Shown in pieces: positions 45,159 through 58,300 of a DNA stretch of 64,000 bases (its first letter is position 1; the number at the start of each line of letters is the position of its first letter). The notes under the pieces are model-generated. The model did not search any database. It saw only the letters and a program-made list of their open reading frames with translations, and was not told the DNA's origin. Made by a program: the position numbers and the translations under genes. Source of the DNA: Linanthus parryae (Eukaryota; Streptophyta; Magnoliopsida; Ericales; Polemoniaceae); the NCBI GenBank assembly GCA_023055425.1, contig JALGPY010000003.1, positions 78,219,491 through 78,283,490 of the forward strand, written 5' to 3'.

Positions 45159-46932
45159 ATGGTGGCTATGGCTTCACGAACAGGAAGACATATGCAGAGG
45201 TACAACAAAGGTTGCCGCCTTGTTGTAGGGTAAGCAGAGTTCCCCTCCTTGTCTTTCTTCTCTTTCCTTCCTTGGATATCGATGAGTAGCTGCACTAGTG
45301 TTTGTACAGTAAAGTGTATGAATTAGTGTTGTTGAGAAGTGTAATGGTTGTTACCAATTGCAGATGCATTCCCTATAGATTTTCAGGAACCGCTGCTGGT
45401 GGATGCATGGATGATTTGCAAGTCCTTGTGGTCACTTCACAGAAATGCCATTCTTCCATGTTGTTCCCCAAGGTAAAACTACTACTAATTCTGAAGTGGT
45501 TGCAACTCAGTTTTTTTTCCACAGTTCGCAACTCAGTTTTTGCAAACATGTTTTGTATGCTGATTTTGAATTATTTCTCAATAACTCATAAATTCTAGAA
45601 AAAAATGGAAGGAATTATTATAAGTAATTCAAGAGTAAAGCTTTGTACATTGCCGATGAGTATGTCAATAGAATTGCCGTACTTGGCATTATGCTCTTGT
45701 TTTTACATTAACTCATGGCGAAGCTAGAGTGCGGCACGGTGGGGCCTGTGCTACACCCTAATTTTAGAAAACAGCATTGAGACCTCTATTTGATTATGCA
45801 TTGGTAAAACTTTGAAAATGTCCCAACTTGATCAAAAACGTAAGTTGGTGACCATTACTATGTAATTTCTTGTTCCGCCTCTGCCTTAGCTACTAATTTT
45901 AGAGCACAAACAGCAATTAATGACTGTGTTGTTGCTATATACTGAAACATGATGAACAAATTGTTGTATACTCTTTTTGTCTTGTTTTGACTCGATCCTT
46001 GAATTATCTTTCATCAACGTGCTTGTTTATCATCCTCCTGAGTTACTGAAAAGGGGGAATTTTAAGAAATTATGTAGAACTTGCAGACAACGTTACCGTC
46101 AATATTCTTGTTCCAAAATTAGAATCGCGTCAAAGTTGAAATGACACCCCCCTTTGACATACACAGATGACATATTTCATTTATCAACACAGAACACAGC
46201 GTTTGAAATTTCATTCAAGATGCAATCATGGATCTGTTTGAAAAATTGAAGGGAGGTGTCTAGAAATGTTCACATAGAATAACAATTGTTACATGCTTGA
46301 TAAAAATTGCAGGGAGGTTGGGAACTTGATGAATCCGTTGAAGAAGCAGCCTCAAGAGAATGCCTGGAAGAAGCTGGAGTTCTCGGCCATGTGCAGGTCA
46401 GACCAGAATTGTAGTATTACTTATTATCCCTATTATTCTTGCAATTATTCGGAATTAATAATATTATTGGAATCTCCATTATACCATCTTAGTCAATCTT
46501 AATAATTAAAACGTCCGTGATAAAACCAAATGCGGCGCACAGTAATAAACTTGCTCTTTTATTTTAATCTCCAATGTTGTTTGGTTGTTTGGTTGCAGGA
46601 AGAATTGGGTAAATGGAATTACAAGAGCAAAGGCCAGGGTATCTTCCGCGAAGGACGCATGTTCCCTTTGCTTGTCACCCAACAACTCAATCAATGGCCA
46701 GAACAAAATTTCCGTCAAAGATTATGGGTATTTATTTATAATACATGCATACAATTTTTGTTTTAGAAAGTTTCAACTGAATGACTTTTTTTCCTTTGTT
46801 TCTTTTGTATAGATGAGCGTGGATGAAGCAAGAGAGGTATGTAAGTACGCGTGGATGAAGGAAGCTCTTGATTTGTTAGTCGATCGCCTCAAAACGCAGT
46901 TCCAACTGGACGATATTCCTTCAGCAAATTGA
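45159..46932 (+). CDS. Nudix hydrolase, diphosphoinositol-polyphosphate phosphohydrolase type
   Basis: Five exons (45159-45229, 45364-45472, 46313-46396, 46599-46727, 46813-46932) with GT-AG introns add up to 513 bp, or 170 residues plus stop. The Nudix box G-x5-E-x7-REUxEExGU is perfect: GGWELDE, then SVEEAAS, then RECLEEAGV across exon 3. The flanking VVGCIPYRF, MLFPK, LGKWNYKS, FPLLVTQ and SVDEAREVC match the plant NUDT4/12/13/17/18/21 group. That group hydrolyses phosphoanhydride bonds of diphosphoinositol polyphosphates and dinucleoside polyphosphates. Length is typical and the frame has no break. Some relatives carry an N-terminal organelle-targeting extension, but this one starts close to the domain (MVAMASRTGRHMQRY), so it is probably cytosolic or nuclear. 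It is the only intact host gene I see. Confidence 0.92.
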
Positions 46933-46974
46933 ATAACGCAAATGTAACACTTCCTCTGTTTCCTCTGTTTCTTC

Positions 46975-47190
46975 CTAGTTGAATTTTCTCTTGTTACTTT
47001 GACCTGATGATTTGGATAGCAAAACGATACAACTTTCTGGTAATTTTTTCATAGTTTTGTAGAGGAAAGTTTACTCTACAACACCATGAAAAAATTACAA
47101 AATTCTTGCATCGTATTGCTAATCAAATCACCGGGTCAAAGTGATCCTGTGAATAGTGTCAAAGTCAAACTAAGAAGAAACAGAAAAGAA
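46975..47190. repeat. Imperfect inverted repeat of the Nudix 3' flank
   Basis: Starting about 45 bp after the stop codon, the stretch from gtttcttcctagtt through ttttttcatagttttgtaga (about 46975-47064) returns on the other strand at about 47078-47190, beginning tctacaacaccatg. The arms match in long blocks with scattered differences and small gaps, and are separated by about a dozen bases. Confidence 0.8.
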
Positions 47191-47266
47191 GTACCTTTCT
47201 TTTCACTAACACACATGCCTTGAGAAATTTACTATTATTCCGGTAGATTGTGCTTGTTTTTTTGAG

Positions 47267-47300
<34 letters not shown>

Positions 47301-47409
47301 AAGCACAATCTACCGGAATAATAGTAAATTTCTCAAGGCATGTGTGTTAGTGAAAAGAAAGGTACTTCTTTTCTGTTTCTTCTTAGTTTGACTTTTGACA
47401 CTATTCACA
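47148..47409. repeat. Near-perfect long inverted repeat with poly(A) loop
   Basis: Arms 47148-47263 and 47293-47409 (about 116 bp each) are complementary along almost their full length. I see one single-base gap. The spacer is gagat plus a poly(A) run. The left arm overlaps the outer part of the inverted repeat at 46975-47190, so the same sequence occurs three times in alternating orientation. Confidence 0.9.
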
Positions 47410-49924
47410 TGACAAATATACGTTTTTTTTTTTTTTTACTTCAAATGTGAGATATATTAAACACCTAGCACAGGGTTTCAACAGAGGCCCAAAAAGATAT
47501 ACAAGCTACAAACTATTTACAAGCAGCCACTAGATTAGAGAATACAATGTACGTAGTGCCAGACTAAAATACAGACGCACTAGCACACTATAGAACAGAC
47601 AATACAAGATCACTTATAGGCTGCGAGAAGCTCTAGTTGCCAAACATATGCGTTTTAAGTAACTATTTGTGTTGAGATGCACCGCGACCAATTCAAATGA
47701 GTGTCACTAATCTATACGGCTCGATTTGCGTAGGGCTGCAAACGAGCCAAACCGAATCGAATGTCGCTTGTTAGAGTTTGACTCGTTCGTTCGTAAATTA
47801 TGTGTAGGCGCCTAGTCGGCGGCTTCGTAAACTGACACAAATCCCAAGGGAGTAGACTCCAGTAAGCTAGAAGCTTGTATTCAAATAGAGACAGCCTCCC
47901 GTTAAATCAAAAAGTGATGAAGTGATTTAATTTCACATTCATAGGAACCCTAGCTTCTCTTTCACATTCATCCAAAGGCGGTACGTGCTGTGGACAATCG
48001 TATTTGTCCTAGAGATTCACAAAGGATTGTTGGGAGCGCGAGGAACGTGAGTACGAGCACAACAACGTAGAGATCATCATCATCTGCTGTCATCCACCCA
48101 AAAGTGGTAAACGCAAGAATCTTCCGATGTTATTACTACGTTTGGACCTATTACACAGCATATTTCCCTTAATTGGTATCAGAACCCTAGGCTAGTATTT
48201 CGTGCCTCGTAACCAGAACCCGAACTGGTCAGAAATATATGTTTTTCGTAACTTTAGTTTCAGTATGAAAATCTTATAGAGTTGCGCATATAATTTCACG
48301 AGGATTCAAGAATTATAAATTTTTAATTTTTTGGACAATCATACAGAAACGTATCAACGTATTAAGTTTCAAAGATGTAAAAAATTGGACTCTTTAGATC
48401 TGAGATTAAATAATGTTTTTTCAAATTTCAAAACTGGGATTTGAACATACATAGTCGAGATCAGGATGCGAGACGAGCATGCCGGTAAAAAAATCACCGC
48501 AAACGTAGCACGGAAAGGCTGCGCGTGAGGCTCACGCGCCACTGACGACGTACCCACGCGCGGCAATGCGCCCCCACGCGCTGCACACGCCAGATGGCTG
48601 GAGCCTGATGCAGACGTGGCACTATAGCAGACGTGGCATTGACACGACAGTTGGATGCTGATGTGGTGCTGACGTGACTGCAAAATGGCAGCTAACGTGG
48701 ACGATGGCGTGGCATGATGACGCGGTGTGTGCAGTCAGCCTAGGTGCTAACATGGAAGCCACATTTAGCAGATTGTAATGCCACGTGGTGTCCTTGTCAA
48801 AAGAGCTGATGTGGCTCACAGTCCGAGAGTGGTGTGTGACAGAGGCAGACGCTCCTAAGCACGGTCGCGCGTGTGCCCTCTTCGGCCTCCATTTTTGTCC
48901 AATTTTTTTTCAACGTACTCCAAATTCAATTTTTGATTTTTTTAGATTTTTTATCTGAATTTTCGGACCAACAAAAAAATTCAATTATTTTTAGATTTAT
49001 TAATTAGTGTGTGGCACACTTTCCGTTGCAATAAGGTAACCCTAAACACACTGTTTTTAACCCACATTTTTTCAGGAGACTAATTATACTTTTCCTAACC
49101 GTCTACCATAGGTGGTGAGACTATAGGAGGTTCATATCATGATTTTATATTTAAAGTAATGAGATAAGTGATTTTTAATTTTAATTAATTATTATTAAAT
49201 TCTAGAAATTTTCAGAATGTTAATTATTCTGTTTTCTTACATATTGTGTAGGTTGAATGGATGTGTTTGGTACATGGATGTGGCTTAGATGTGATTGTTT
49301 TATTATTTATCGTTTGTTTTTTGTTTAATAATTTGTAATTTTTTATGTAATCAAAATACGGCATGTGTGTCGTGCCTCTCCACACACTCTATTGTCTTCT
49401 CTTCTCAACCCCCTCGCCTCTAGAAATGTTCTTCTTATTAGAAATAAGATTGACTGTGAAGTTTGAAGAAATAACCTCTTAGAGATGGCCAAACCGACAA
49501 ACATGGAGCATGGTGCATGGACCAAAGACGAATTATGGGACTTCACTAGAGTGTTCTCAAGAGAAGAGGACGTAGGGAGCTGAATTCAAGACTTGCATAA
49601 GACTGTGTTATCATTAATGTGAATGCAAACTTAGGGTCCACATATATGCATATTATTTATGCTCCAGTATGCCTGTTTTACTGTTCATATATGCGTGTGA
49701 TTGAATATATTTGTATAACACGTATAATCTTGCATGTTAAGGAACTCAAAAAAAAGTAGCTCACATTAGAGACATGATTGAAATTGATATGAGTACATAA
49801 ATGACGAGATTTGATTCCTACGGCATACGCTAGGTTTTGATGGAGTCCTTATGAAATCATATTAATATTTAATCGATGTCTCATGTTACGGAGCAAAGTT
49901 AAATGCTAGTATTAGTTTCCTAGT
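47410..49924. other. Intergenic region with retroelement traces
   Basis: No host gene is recognised. A poly(T) run near 47424-47438 could be the tail of a - strand retroposon. At 48175 ttggtatcagaaccc resembles a primer-binding site, with a possible LTR before it (about 47800-48172). No coding region follows and no second LTR was found. A stretch rich in acgtgg/atgtgg motifs lies at 48590-48830. Confidence 0.4.
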
Positions 49925-50870
49925 TGTTGGAGTATGCCCTTGAGGAAATTTATTTATCGCGCCATTTATAAAGCATTTCTATTCATTTTGTTATCTATAT
50001 GGAGATATATTGACATAATGAAGTCCTTTGAATAAATGTTGTATTGTTAAATGTCCTAGTCTAGTATTATTGTTAACTATGAAAAATATAATGCATCGAG
50101 ACTAGTATGTGGGTAGATTGATATGAGATATCTAGTCTAACACATGGGTACGGATTAGGAGTAATGCCGTACCAGATTGACCGACCATGAGAACACTACA
50201 TGGGTGTTGTGTGAGTGTCACATGTGTTTCTCATAGTGAGAATGGTGTTGTGATCTTATGACTTTGAAGTATTTTTATTCTCTATATGTGGATTCCATGT
50301 TTTAATATCGTCAAACATCGTCGATAAATTGGAAATACTATGAAATATGCTGAGAGATGTGAGTGATGTAGATATGATTTGTCTCACTTACATAATAGGA
50401 GTAAATATCCATGGACACTCGATGAGTGTGACTTAGGAAAATTCATGGCGCTGCTCAAATGAATGAACATAAGATATTGATGCCATATTTCCTGTGTAAG
50501 CCTACTCAGAGAATCGAGAAAATAAAGATTGGATAAAAAACGGTGACACTGCGTGCCCTGTGTCTAATCTGGATATGTGGATGAAGGAATTATAGGACAC
50601 GGTAACATTGGTCATAGAGGTTAGTCAGATTACTGATATTCTTATTACTTGGGTAGCATTAATGTGTTTCTAGATACCACTTAATGATTATAATTGTTAC
50701 TGTCAACGTAATTAGGAATCTAAAGGGTCACACACAACAATGGATCTAACTGGAATTAAATGCTCATTAGTTGGACTAAAGAACGATTGTGGATTGCGGA
50801 CTTGAATGTAAACTAATCCTAATTGTAAGGGTTAGAGGGAAGTTGAATTCTCTCATCCTAATAAATAACA
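49925..50870 (+). repeat. Diverged relative of the 1.4-kb copia LTR
   Basis: It starts tgttggagtatgccct and follows the family in order (ctagtatgtgggtagattgatatgag, then taatgccgtaccagattgacc, then a ggatatgtgga block), but with heavy substitution. The right border is not clear and no target duplication was found. Confidence 0.65.
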
Positions 50871-53284
50871 TTAAGTGTGGTTGTGGTTAGATGATACTTT
50901 TTGCAATATTCATATGAGTGACCGTGATATACTAATGCGTTAACGCAATCAAACAGTCGAGTAATAGAGGGTGAGTATTTTTTTACTCGGTTGTCGAATT
51001 ACAAGGAGACAATCTCGTAACAAGCTTTAATCAACATACTAGCATAGTTTACTATGTAACCGTAGGAAGTGTGAAAAAAGTTTGTGAGGTTGCCATCCCC
51101 AAACAAGTGGCTGTGTATAATTGTACAAAACAATAGAATAGTGAACTAAGAAAAGTCATAATTAGTTGATGGAGAGTATTAGTCAATCTCAGTGATCACC
51201 TAGGGAGAATTTTCAGATAATTTGAGTAACACGTTAATTACATTCTAAGTAAACCGGGTAATAGCACTGACCATATCGTGTCGGTCTCATGTCATTCTAC
51301 GTTACAGTACACCTAAGGTCCTTTCACTCCACCTACATCTACCGGTCTGTTCTAGCAGGCTATATACTGAAACGATGAAGGGTCTTGTCGGTCCACATAT
51401 CACAAAACAATTGATTACTCCTACTGAATCTACCCACACTGGCCAATCCTAACACGTCTCTTTTCAGTCTCATTGATACGGGATGGTCATTCATGTTCCA
51501 TCCTAACTAGTTCGATGCACTGTCGTGCAATCGCTAGTTAAGTAACAATTCTAGTTGATTACTCCATTCTTGTTAAGTGTTTAAGAAGCACATGGACACT
51601 CATATTAAAACAGTCATCAACTTTAAGCATAATTTGGCTTAATGAACAAACCCTAGTTTTATGAAACGTTTTCCATCTTCTAAACGTGTCATTTGTCTAG
51701 AATCAGTAACCATATTCGAACACTAACAATCAATCAAGAAGATGAAATCAACAAAGTATGAAACTATATCAAAACCGTAGAAGTATCATTTACATGAAAA
51801 CTTAGGTTCTCATAGTGAGATGCCTAGCTATGGAGTTTTTAGCTACTCATGACTAGATAAGCAAAACAAAAGAGTTTCTCCATTGAACTAATAAAGAAAA
51901 GGGGAAGAAATCAAACGGAAGAGCTTCAATGGTGACTTGATCTTGCTATCTTTCGTCCTTGGATTCGTTCTTGGCTCTCTCTATGTGCGTGAATGATCCC
52001 CCTTAAAAAAGACTTTTAAAGGTATTATATACGCTTGCCAAAAGTTTCCACAAGGAGCCCCAAAATAAAATTAATACGCTGTTGAACCTGCCAATCCCAC
52101 GATTGGACATCCAATAGAACGTGCAATTGGACTTAAAAAAAAAATTGTATGATTGGCAAAGAGGCTGTACATGATTGGATTTTGCTGAAATCAGGAATTT
52201 GGCTAACACCTTGAAATCGTACGATTACAAGTTCCACTTGTATGATTGACCAAGCTGCTCTGTTTCTTTTATTCATTCTTCCTTACTTCTCCTCTCTCGC
52301 CTTCAGTTCCAACCATTATTTTGAATCTTCACATGTTCCAAATCTCGTGTTCTCCTCTCCACTTGATCATCCAAGCTACGTTTCCTTTCAAAACAGCACA
52401 AAACAAACCCGTGCTATCAAATGTGACAAATAAAGAATAAATTAATGTGATAAACTTCCGGATTATTAATTACTAGTGTATTTCCCGTGCCCGAGGGCAC
52501 TATCCCTAAATTGGATAGTTTTTGAATTTAGAGGTGTTTTTTTTATAAATGAATTTTGATGTGTTATCCAAAAATTATATTTACAAATGTGGTGAAAAAA
52601 AAAGAACAACTTCCAAGTATGGGATGAGCATTACGTGAGAATCACTCACAACCTATCTCCTATTAGTTAGGGATGTAGTTGAGAAAAACCTCACTCCTAT
52701 TAGTTAGGGATGTCCAAAGAGAGTGGGTAGTTAGGGATGTCTAAGGAGAGTTGGTAGTTAGAGATGTAATAAGTAGGTGAGATATAATGGTGGGGATGGG
52801 ATTGAGTTAATCTAATGGTGGACTCTGTTAAACAAAGCTAAAAGATGTCTTTAAAGCTTAGTTTCTAAAATTGTCTCTCTCTAGCTCTCTCTCTCTCTCT
52901 AACATTTGCTCATGCATGAGCTTCACAATCATCATCTTCATCTTCATCATTGCTACCAATCAAAATTGTGGCTAGCTTCCAAATCTCCTCTTTTGATCTC
53001 TGTCCCTTTCCAAGAAATCTCCATCATTTCTTTTGTTACCTCATCTAGCTTCCACCTCCCCTCCTCCCCAATACCCGACCACAAGCCCATACCCACTTAC
53101 TGATTTCTCAGTCTCTTTATCATTTCTTCACGGCTTCCAGACACTTGGCGTCCCTAACCCTACAACCCTCCCATTCACCATTCCATAACCTACTAGCTTA
53201 TCACCTCAAAACATCTCCTTACCTGAACTAGTTGTATGGATTATTTCTGGAAATCTCATCCCATCTCACCCCCCCAGTTCATCA
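50871..53284. other. Non-coding region before the LINE, nothing recognised
   Basis: No frame with a known domain is seen. There is a short perfect palindrome gtgcccgagggcac near 52487-52500 beside actagtgtatttc, two ttagttagggatgt repeats near 52660-52740, and a ct microsatellite near 52880. The 5' untranslated part of the LINE may begin near 52880. Confidence 0.4.
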
Positions 53285-53314
53285 AATAACTCAGCCTGCG
53301 AGCAAATAGATGGG

Positions 53315-55006
53315 CGTGGAGTGATTCTGGATCTTGATCCCACCACGGTCAATATCTATAGAGCTCTTTGGAAAAACTGCCTCATTGGAAGATTTATCTC
53401 CAACTCAAAAGAATCCATCCCCTCAGCAGTTACAATTCAACAAGTTGTTGATGAAGTTTGGAAAACAAGAGATAAGATTTGGGTAGAGAAAAAAGGTACT
53501 TGTTTTCTCTTCCACTTTTTTGATGAGGCGGATAAAGCTCGCTTGCTTGATTATGGAGTTTCTGGGATCCATGGCAAGAGTCTAATCCTCAGAGAAAGAC
53601 CTCCAAACTTTGCAATCTCTGAGCCTGACTTCCCTACGATGGACGTATGGATTCGCATGCCAGACATCCCAATGTAAGGTTTCTATCATGAATTGGCAAA
53701 AAACTTTGGAAGGGTTGGAGGAGAAGTCTTGCATGTTGATTGGACAATCAAGAGATTTGCCAACATGGAAGAGTTTCGGGTTAAAGTTCGTGTTAACCTC
53801 AATGAACCTCTAACCCCAGGAGCTTACATAAAGCCCACAGACCCGGATCACCCTCCAAAGTGGATCTTCTTCAGGTATGAGAATGTGTACAAGGTGTGTT
53901 TCAAATGTGGCTTTGTGGGACACTCTAACCAAACTTGTCCAAGAAATCTCGTTGAAATCCTGCAAATCCTCGAAGACAGATACAAAAATTCCCCTTTCCA
54001 TGATTCACTCCACTTCCACATAGCTGCTGGCGAACCCATGTTCACGGCGAAGATGAAGGCGTTTAAGGCGACTGGTAGAACTCGGACTACGGTTGTGGAT
54101 TTTTTGCAAAAACCAGAGGAGTCGGGCGAAGAAGAAGCGACCCGAAACCGAAATGGTAATTTGGTAATTAGCTTTCCGGACGGGTCATCCTCTGATGGAT
54201 ATTTCACACCCGGTTTGTCTTTTCATGGATGGGAATGTGATACCTGGCCACCCGGTCCCTTCAACCTGTACCCGGTGGGTATGTTTGGTCCAGGAGAAGG
54301 CCTGCACCCGTCGGGTCAGCTTTTTAGCCCAACAAGTTTTTTTTTCGCCTGGCCCATCTGTCCTGGGGTTAATGCAAGATCTGGCCCAAAACCTGGCCCA
54401 CAACCCTTTAGCTCTCCCCATACCACAACCCGACCCGTCTTTTACAACCCAATCGTTGCCCTTTTCGGATCTCTCATCATTATTACCCACCACGCCTTTT
54501 CAATTTCGCGCCACTTCATCTCCAGAAAACCCCTCCACCTCTGCCCGACCCACCTTGAACTCCACAAAAAACGCTTCGGTAACTCCCAGCACTCAAGAAC
54601 CCATTATTACCCCCCAATAACTCGTTCACTTTGATACCAAAGAACAATCAATCATCAAATCTCTCAAAGAACTTCCCTCGGATCTCACTCTCTCCTGCAC
54701 TGAGTCGATGGGCTCTCTCTCCGGCGACCGTTCCCCCTTATCGGCGGTGAATAATTCTAGCTTCGCTCAGGAGGACGATGACCTCTCCTGTATCATTCTA
54801 AGTCTCCCACCGATCAAAACGTCCTCCCCCACCTCAGAAAGCTTTACCCCACTCCTTCCATCTCCACTCTCGGCTCCACCGGGTCTAGTTATTGTACCTT
54901 TTGAAGAAGAACCCATTGATGCCCAACCCCTTCAAACCATCAAACCTCCGGCCTTTATTCTTAGGGCCCCTGATTTTGTGGAAGAGGATTCAGAAACCTA
55001 TCTTTG
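53315..55006 (+). pseudogene. LINE ORF1 (DUF4283-like domain and CCHC zinc knuckle)
   Basis: The first part (53321-53677) reads ALWKNCLIGRFISN and FHFFDEADKARLLDYG, like the DUF4283 domain of plant LINE ORF1. TAA at 53675-53677 breaks it, but the same frame goes on with FYHELAKNFGRVGGEVLHVD to the knuckle CFKCGFVGHSNQTC (near 53900-53940). A frameshift near 54200-54600 leads to a proline/serine-rich tail in another frame (54708-55006). ORF1 proteins of this type bind RNA in the LINE ribonucleoprotein. Confidence 0.82.
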
Positions 55007-55343
55007 AAGTTGGATGACAAACAGCAAACAATTACATTTGAGACTCGCGGGGTGCGCTGTCTTGCTGTAAAGGACCCTATGGGGGAGAAGGATGAAGGTT
55101 TCATTGCTCAGAAAGCTGATAAGGTACAACCACCAAAGAAGAGAGCTCTTACAGAGGCGTCTGCCATGGAGGGAGAAGCGGAACAGGAGCATAGAGGTAT
55201 TAAACGTATTAAAATTTTAAACTGTTTTTTAATAATTTTACCCCAACTATCCCTCTTTTTCTCAAACAAGACCCCCCTGTTTCTCAAACTGCTATTTTTC
55301 TCAATGAGGTTTTTATGGTTGACCTTCAACCATCACAAGCGCC

Positions 55344-58300
55344 ATGAGCCTCCTTGCCTGGAATTGCAGAGGATTGGGTCAATCTTCTGCAATTCAAGAG
55401 GTTTTTAATTTGACCCGCAAGCACAAACCTTCTCTTCTTTTCCTTTGTGAAACTAAAAAGTCTTCTCACTGGGTCACTAATAAATTTAGGAACCTTGGTT
55501 TTGACTCCACTTTTGGGGTTGATCCGGAGGGCTCTGCAGGGGGGCTCTGGTTTGCTTGGGACAATGCTTTCTCAATTCAAGTTTTGTTCTGTAATTTGAA
55601 TTTTATACTCTGTTCTGTTGTGGATTTTAATAGTGCATCATGGTATCTAGGGATTGTTTATGGTCGTCCGGTCTTGGCCGAAAGGCAATCTGTTTGGCGA
55701 CTTATAGAATCCTTTATTCCAAATAATCAACAGGTTGTTCTCATAGGCGATTTCAACCAAGTCCTTAATCCGAGAGATAAAATAGGACCTAATGCTAATT
55801 CTCTACCGGGGGCTTCTTTGTTCAGAAATTTTATAGACCACACCTCTCTGTTTGAACTTCCAAATCTAGGTCCTTGGTTAACATGGACAAATAACAGATT
55901 TTCGGATCTTCCTACTTTTGAAAAACTTGATCGGGCTTGGTGTAACTCTAGCTGGTTTAACCTTTTTCCTTCAGCAATTTTACAAACCTAGGTATCATTG
56001 TTTCTCACCATGCCCCTATTAATTTAATTCTATGTTATCAAAACTTTACTTTTAACAGTTTACCGCGTCTAGAAGCTTGGTGGTTAAATCGAAATGAAGT
56101 TTACCATCTCATTCATTTTGTTTGGAATTTGCCTTTGGTTGGTTCTCCCCTTTTTAGGGTAGTTAAGTATTTACAATTAACCCTTAATTATCTTAGGTAT
56201 TGGAGTAACAATCTCCCTTCTCTGGTTAATCAAATTGAAAGCTGCCAAAGAGATTTAGCTCACACTCAAGAATCTTTGCATAACCCTAACTCTTTGAGTC
56301 GTTTTAAAATGCTTAACTCCAGGCTTTCCAATCTTCTAAATGATTATGAAACCTTTTGGGCTCAAAGGGCAAGATGAAAATGGCTAAACGAAGGGGACGG
56401 ATAAACTAAGTTTTTTCATAATTATGCTCGTCTTAAAAAAGGGAGGAACCACATCTACTCTTTAAAGATAGAAGATGGGACCTTGATCAATGATCAAAAT
56501 GCTATTTACGACCATTTTGTAAACTATTATCAAAATATTTTTTCAACCCCATCGCCTTCATTTCAAGAATTAGAATCTTTATATGGTCATGATTGTGCTT
56601 TCGATTTACTAATATTGATTCCTTTCTTGATATGGACCAACAACACATGCTATCAGCCCCTTTTACGGCTGATGAGGTTAAACAGGCCGTTTTTAATATT
56701 GACCCTCTTAAAGCCCCTGGGCCGGATGGAATTCAGCCTCTTTTCTTTCAAAAATGCTGGCCTATTATTTCCACTAAAGTTACAACTGCTGTTTTATCTT
56801 TTCTTAACTCTGGTTTCATGCTCACTGAATTAAATAATACTACTATTGTTCTTATCCTTAAAACTAAAAACCCCACCTCAGTCAGTGACTTTCGTCCAAT
56901 TAGTTTATGTAATGTCCTTTATAGAATCATTTCAAAAGTGCTTGCCAATCGTATTAAAATATTTCTACCGTCTCTTATTTCCAACAATCATAATGGTTTT
57001 GTCCCAAACCGCTCTATCCAACATAACATTCTTTTAGCTCAAGACATTATGCATTCCATTTCCAAAACCTCTGGCCCTAGTTTGCCTAAATATGGTGCTC
57101 TTAAGCTAGACATCACAAAGGCTTTTGACAGACGAAGGTGGGATTTTTTAGAAGCTACTCTTCATCAGTTTCATTTTCCTACTCATTTTATACGACTGGT
57201 TATGCAATGCTTAACTACAGTTTCTTACTCTATCATTGTCAATGGGTCCAAATCAAAACATTTCAAAAAACCTCATAGGGGACTTAGACAAGGGGACCCT
57301 CTTTCTCCGTTTATTTTTATTTTATGCGCTGAAGCTTTATCGAAATCAATTAATTTTGCTTGTACTATGAACCTTATTGAGGGGTTACCTTCCAGCAACA
57401 GAGGACCATCAGTGTCACACTTACAATTTGCAGACGATCGTATTATGTTCTTTAAACTGAAACCTAATACGGACCTAGTTATCTTGGATATCCTTAACAG
57501 ATTTGGCAACGAATCTGGGGAAGTCATCAACTTTTCCAAATCATCGATCCTCCAAACTGCAACCACAGGGATATTCAAAGCTTTATTAGTAATCTTAGAG
57601 TTAAACACTCTGATCTGATAGGTTCCTATCTAGGTTTTTATTTGCGCCAACCTTTACTCAATCAAAGAATAAATATGAAGAAATCATAATTGACAAAATC
57701 AGAAATAAATGTGCTTCTTGGAAAGGTTTGCTCCTTAAAAAGTTTGGGAGAGCCACTAGTTTTCTTGTTTACCCCTTCTCAGTTCTTCTTTTTTCTCCTA
57801 AGTCAGTCAAGACTATCACCACCATCTTCAACAACTTTTTATGGGCAGGCAATCCCACGGTTAGATCTTTGAATTGTGCATCTTGGGATAAACTTTGTTT
57901 AAGCACTAGCAAAGGGGGTCTTGGTTTTAAAAATTTAAATGCTTTTAATCATGCACTTTTTTGCAAGAACACTTGGCATTTAATTGCTAACCAACAAACC
58001 CTCTTTTCAAATTATCTAACTTCTAAATATTGCAAAAGGAATTCTTTTTGGATCCATAATGCTCCCACTTCTGCTTCTCCGACATGGAAGGCGATTGTAA
58101 AAGGTAAGAGTTATCTTAGTGGCTGCTTATTGTGGAAGATTGCAGATGGTTATCGGATTCCTTTTAACAAACATCCCTGGATTCATGAGGTTCCTCCTAC
58201 ATCAATCAAAGATAATCGTAATGGTAATCTGTCTATTAGATGGGTCAAGGACCTAACTGAAAATAGTGATGAGGGGGGGGTGAGATGGAATCATACCGTT

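Noticed and set aside
45302..45598. 98-codon frame reading through Nudix intron 2
   Set aside because: It contains exon 2 but runs over a clear GT donor; the spliced model restores the Nudix box in frame.
53848..54493. - strand frames opposite LINE ORF1
   Set aside because: No domain; the + strand encodes the recognised zinc knuckle and DUF4283-like blocks.
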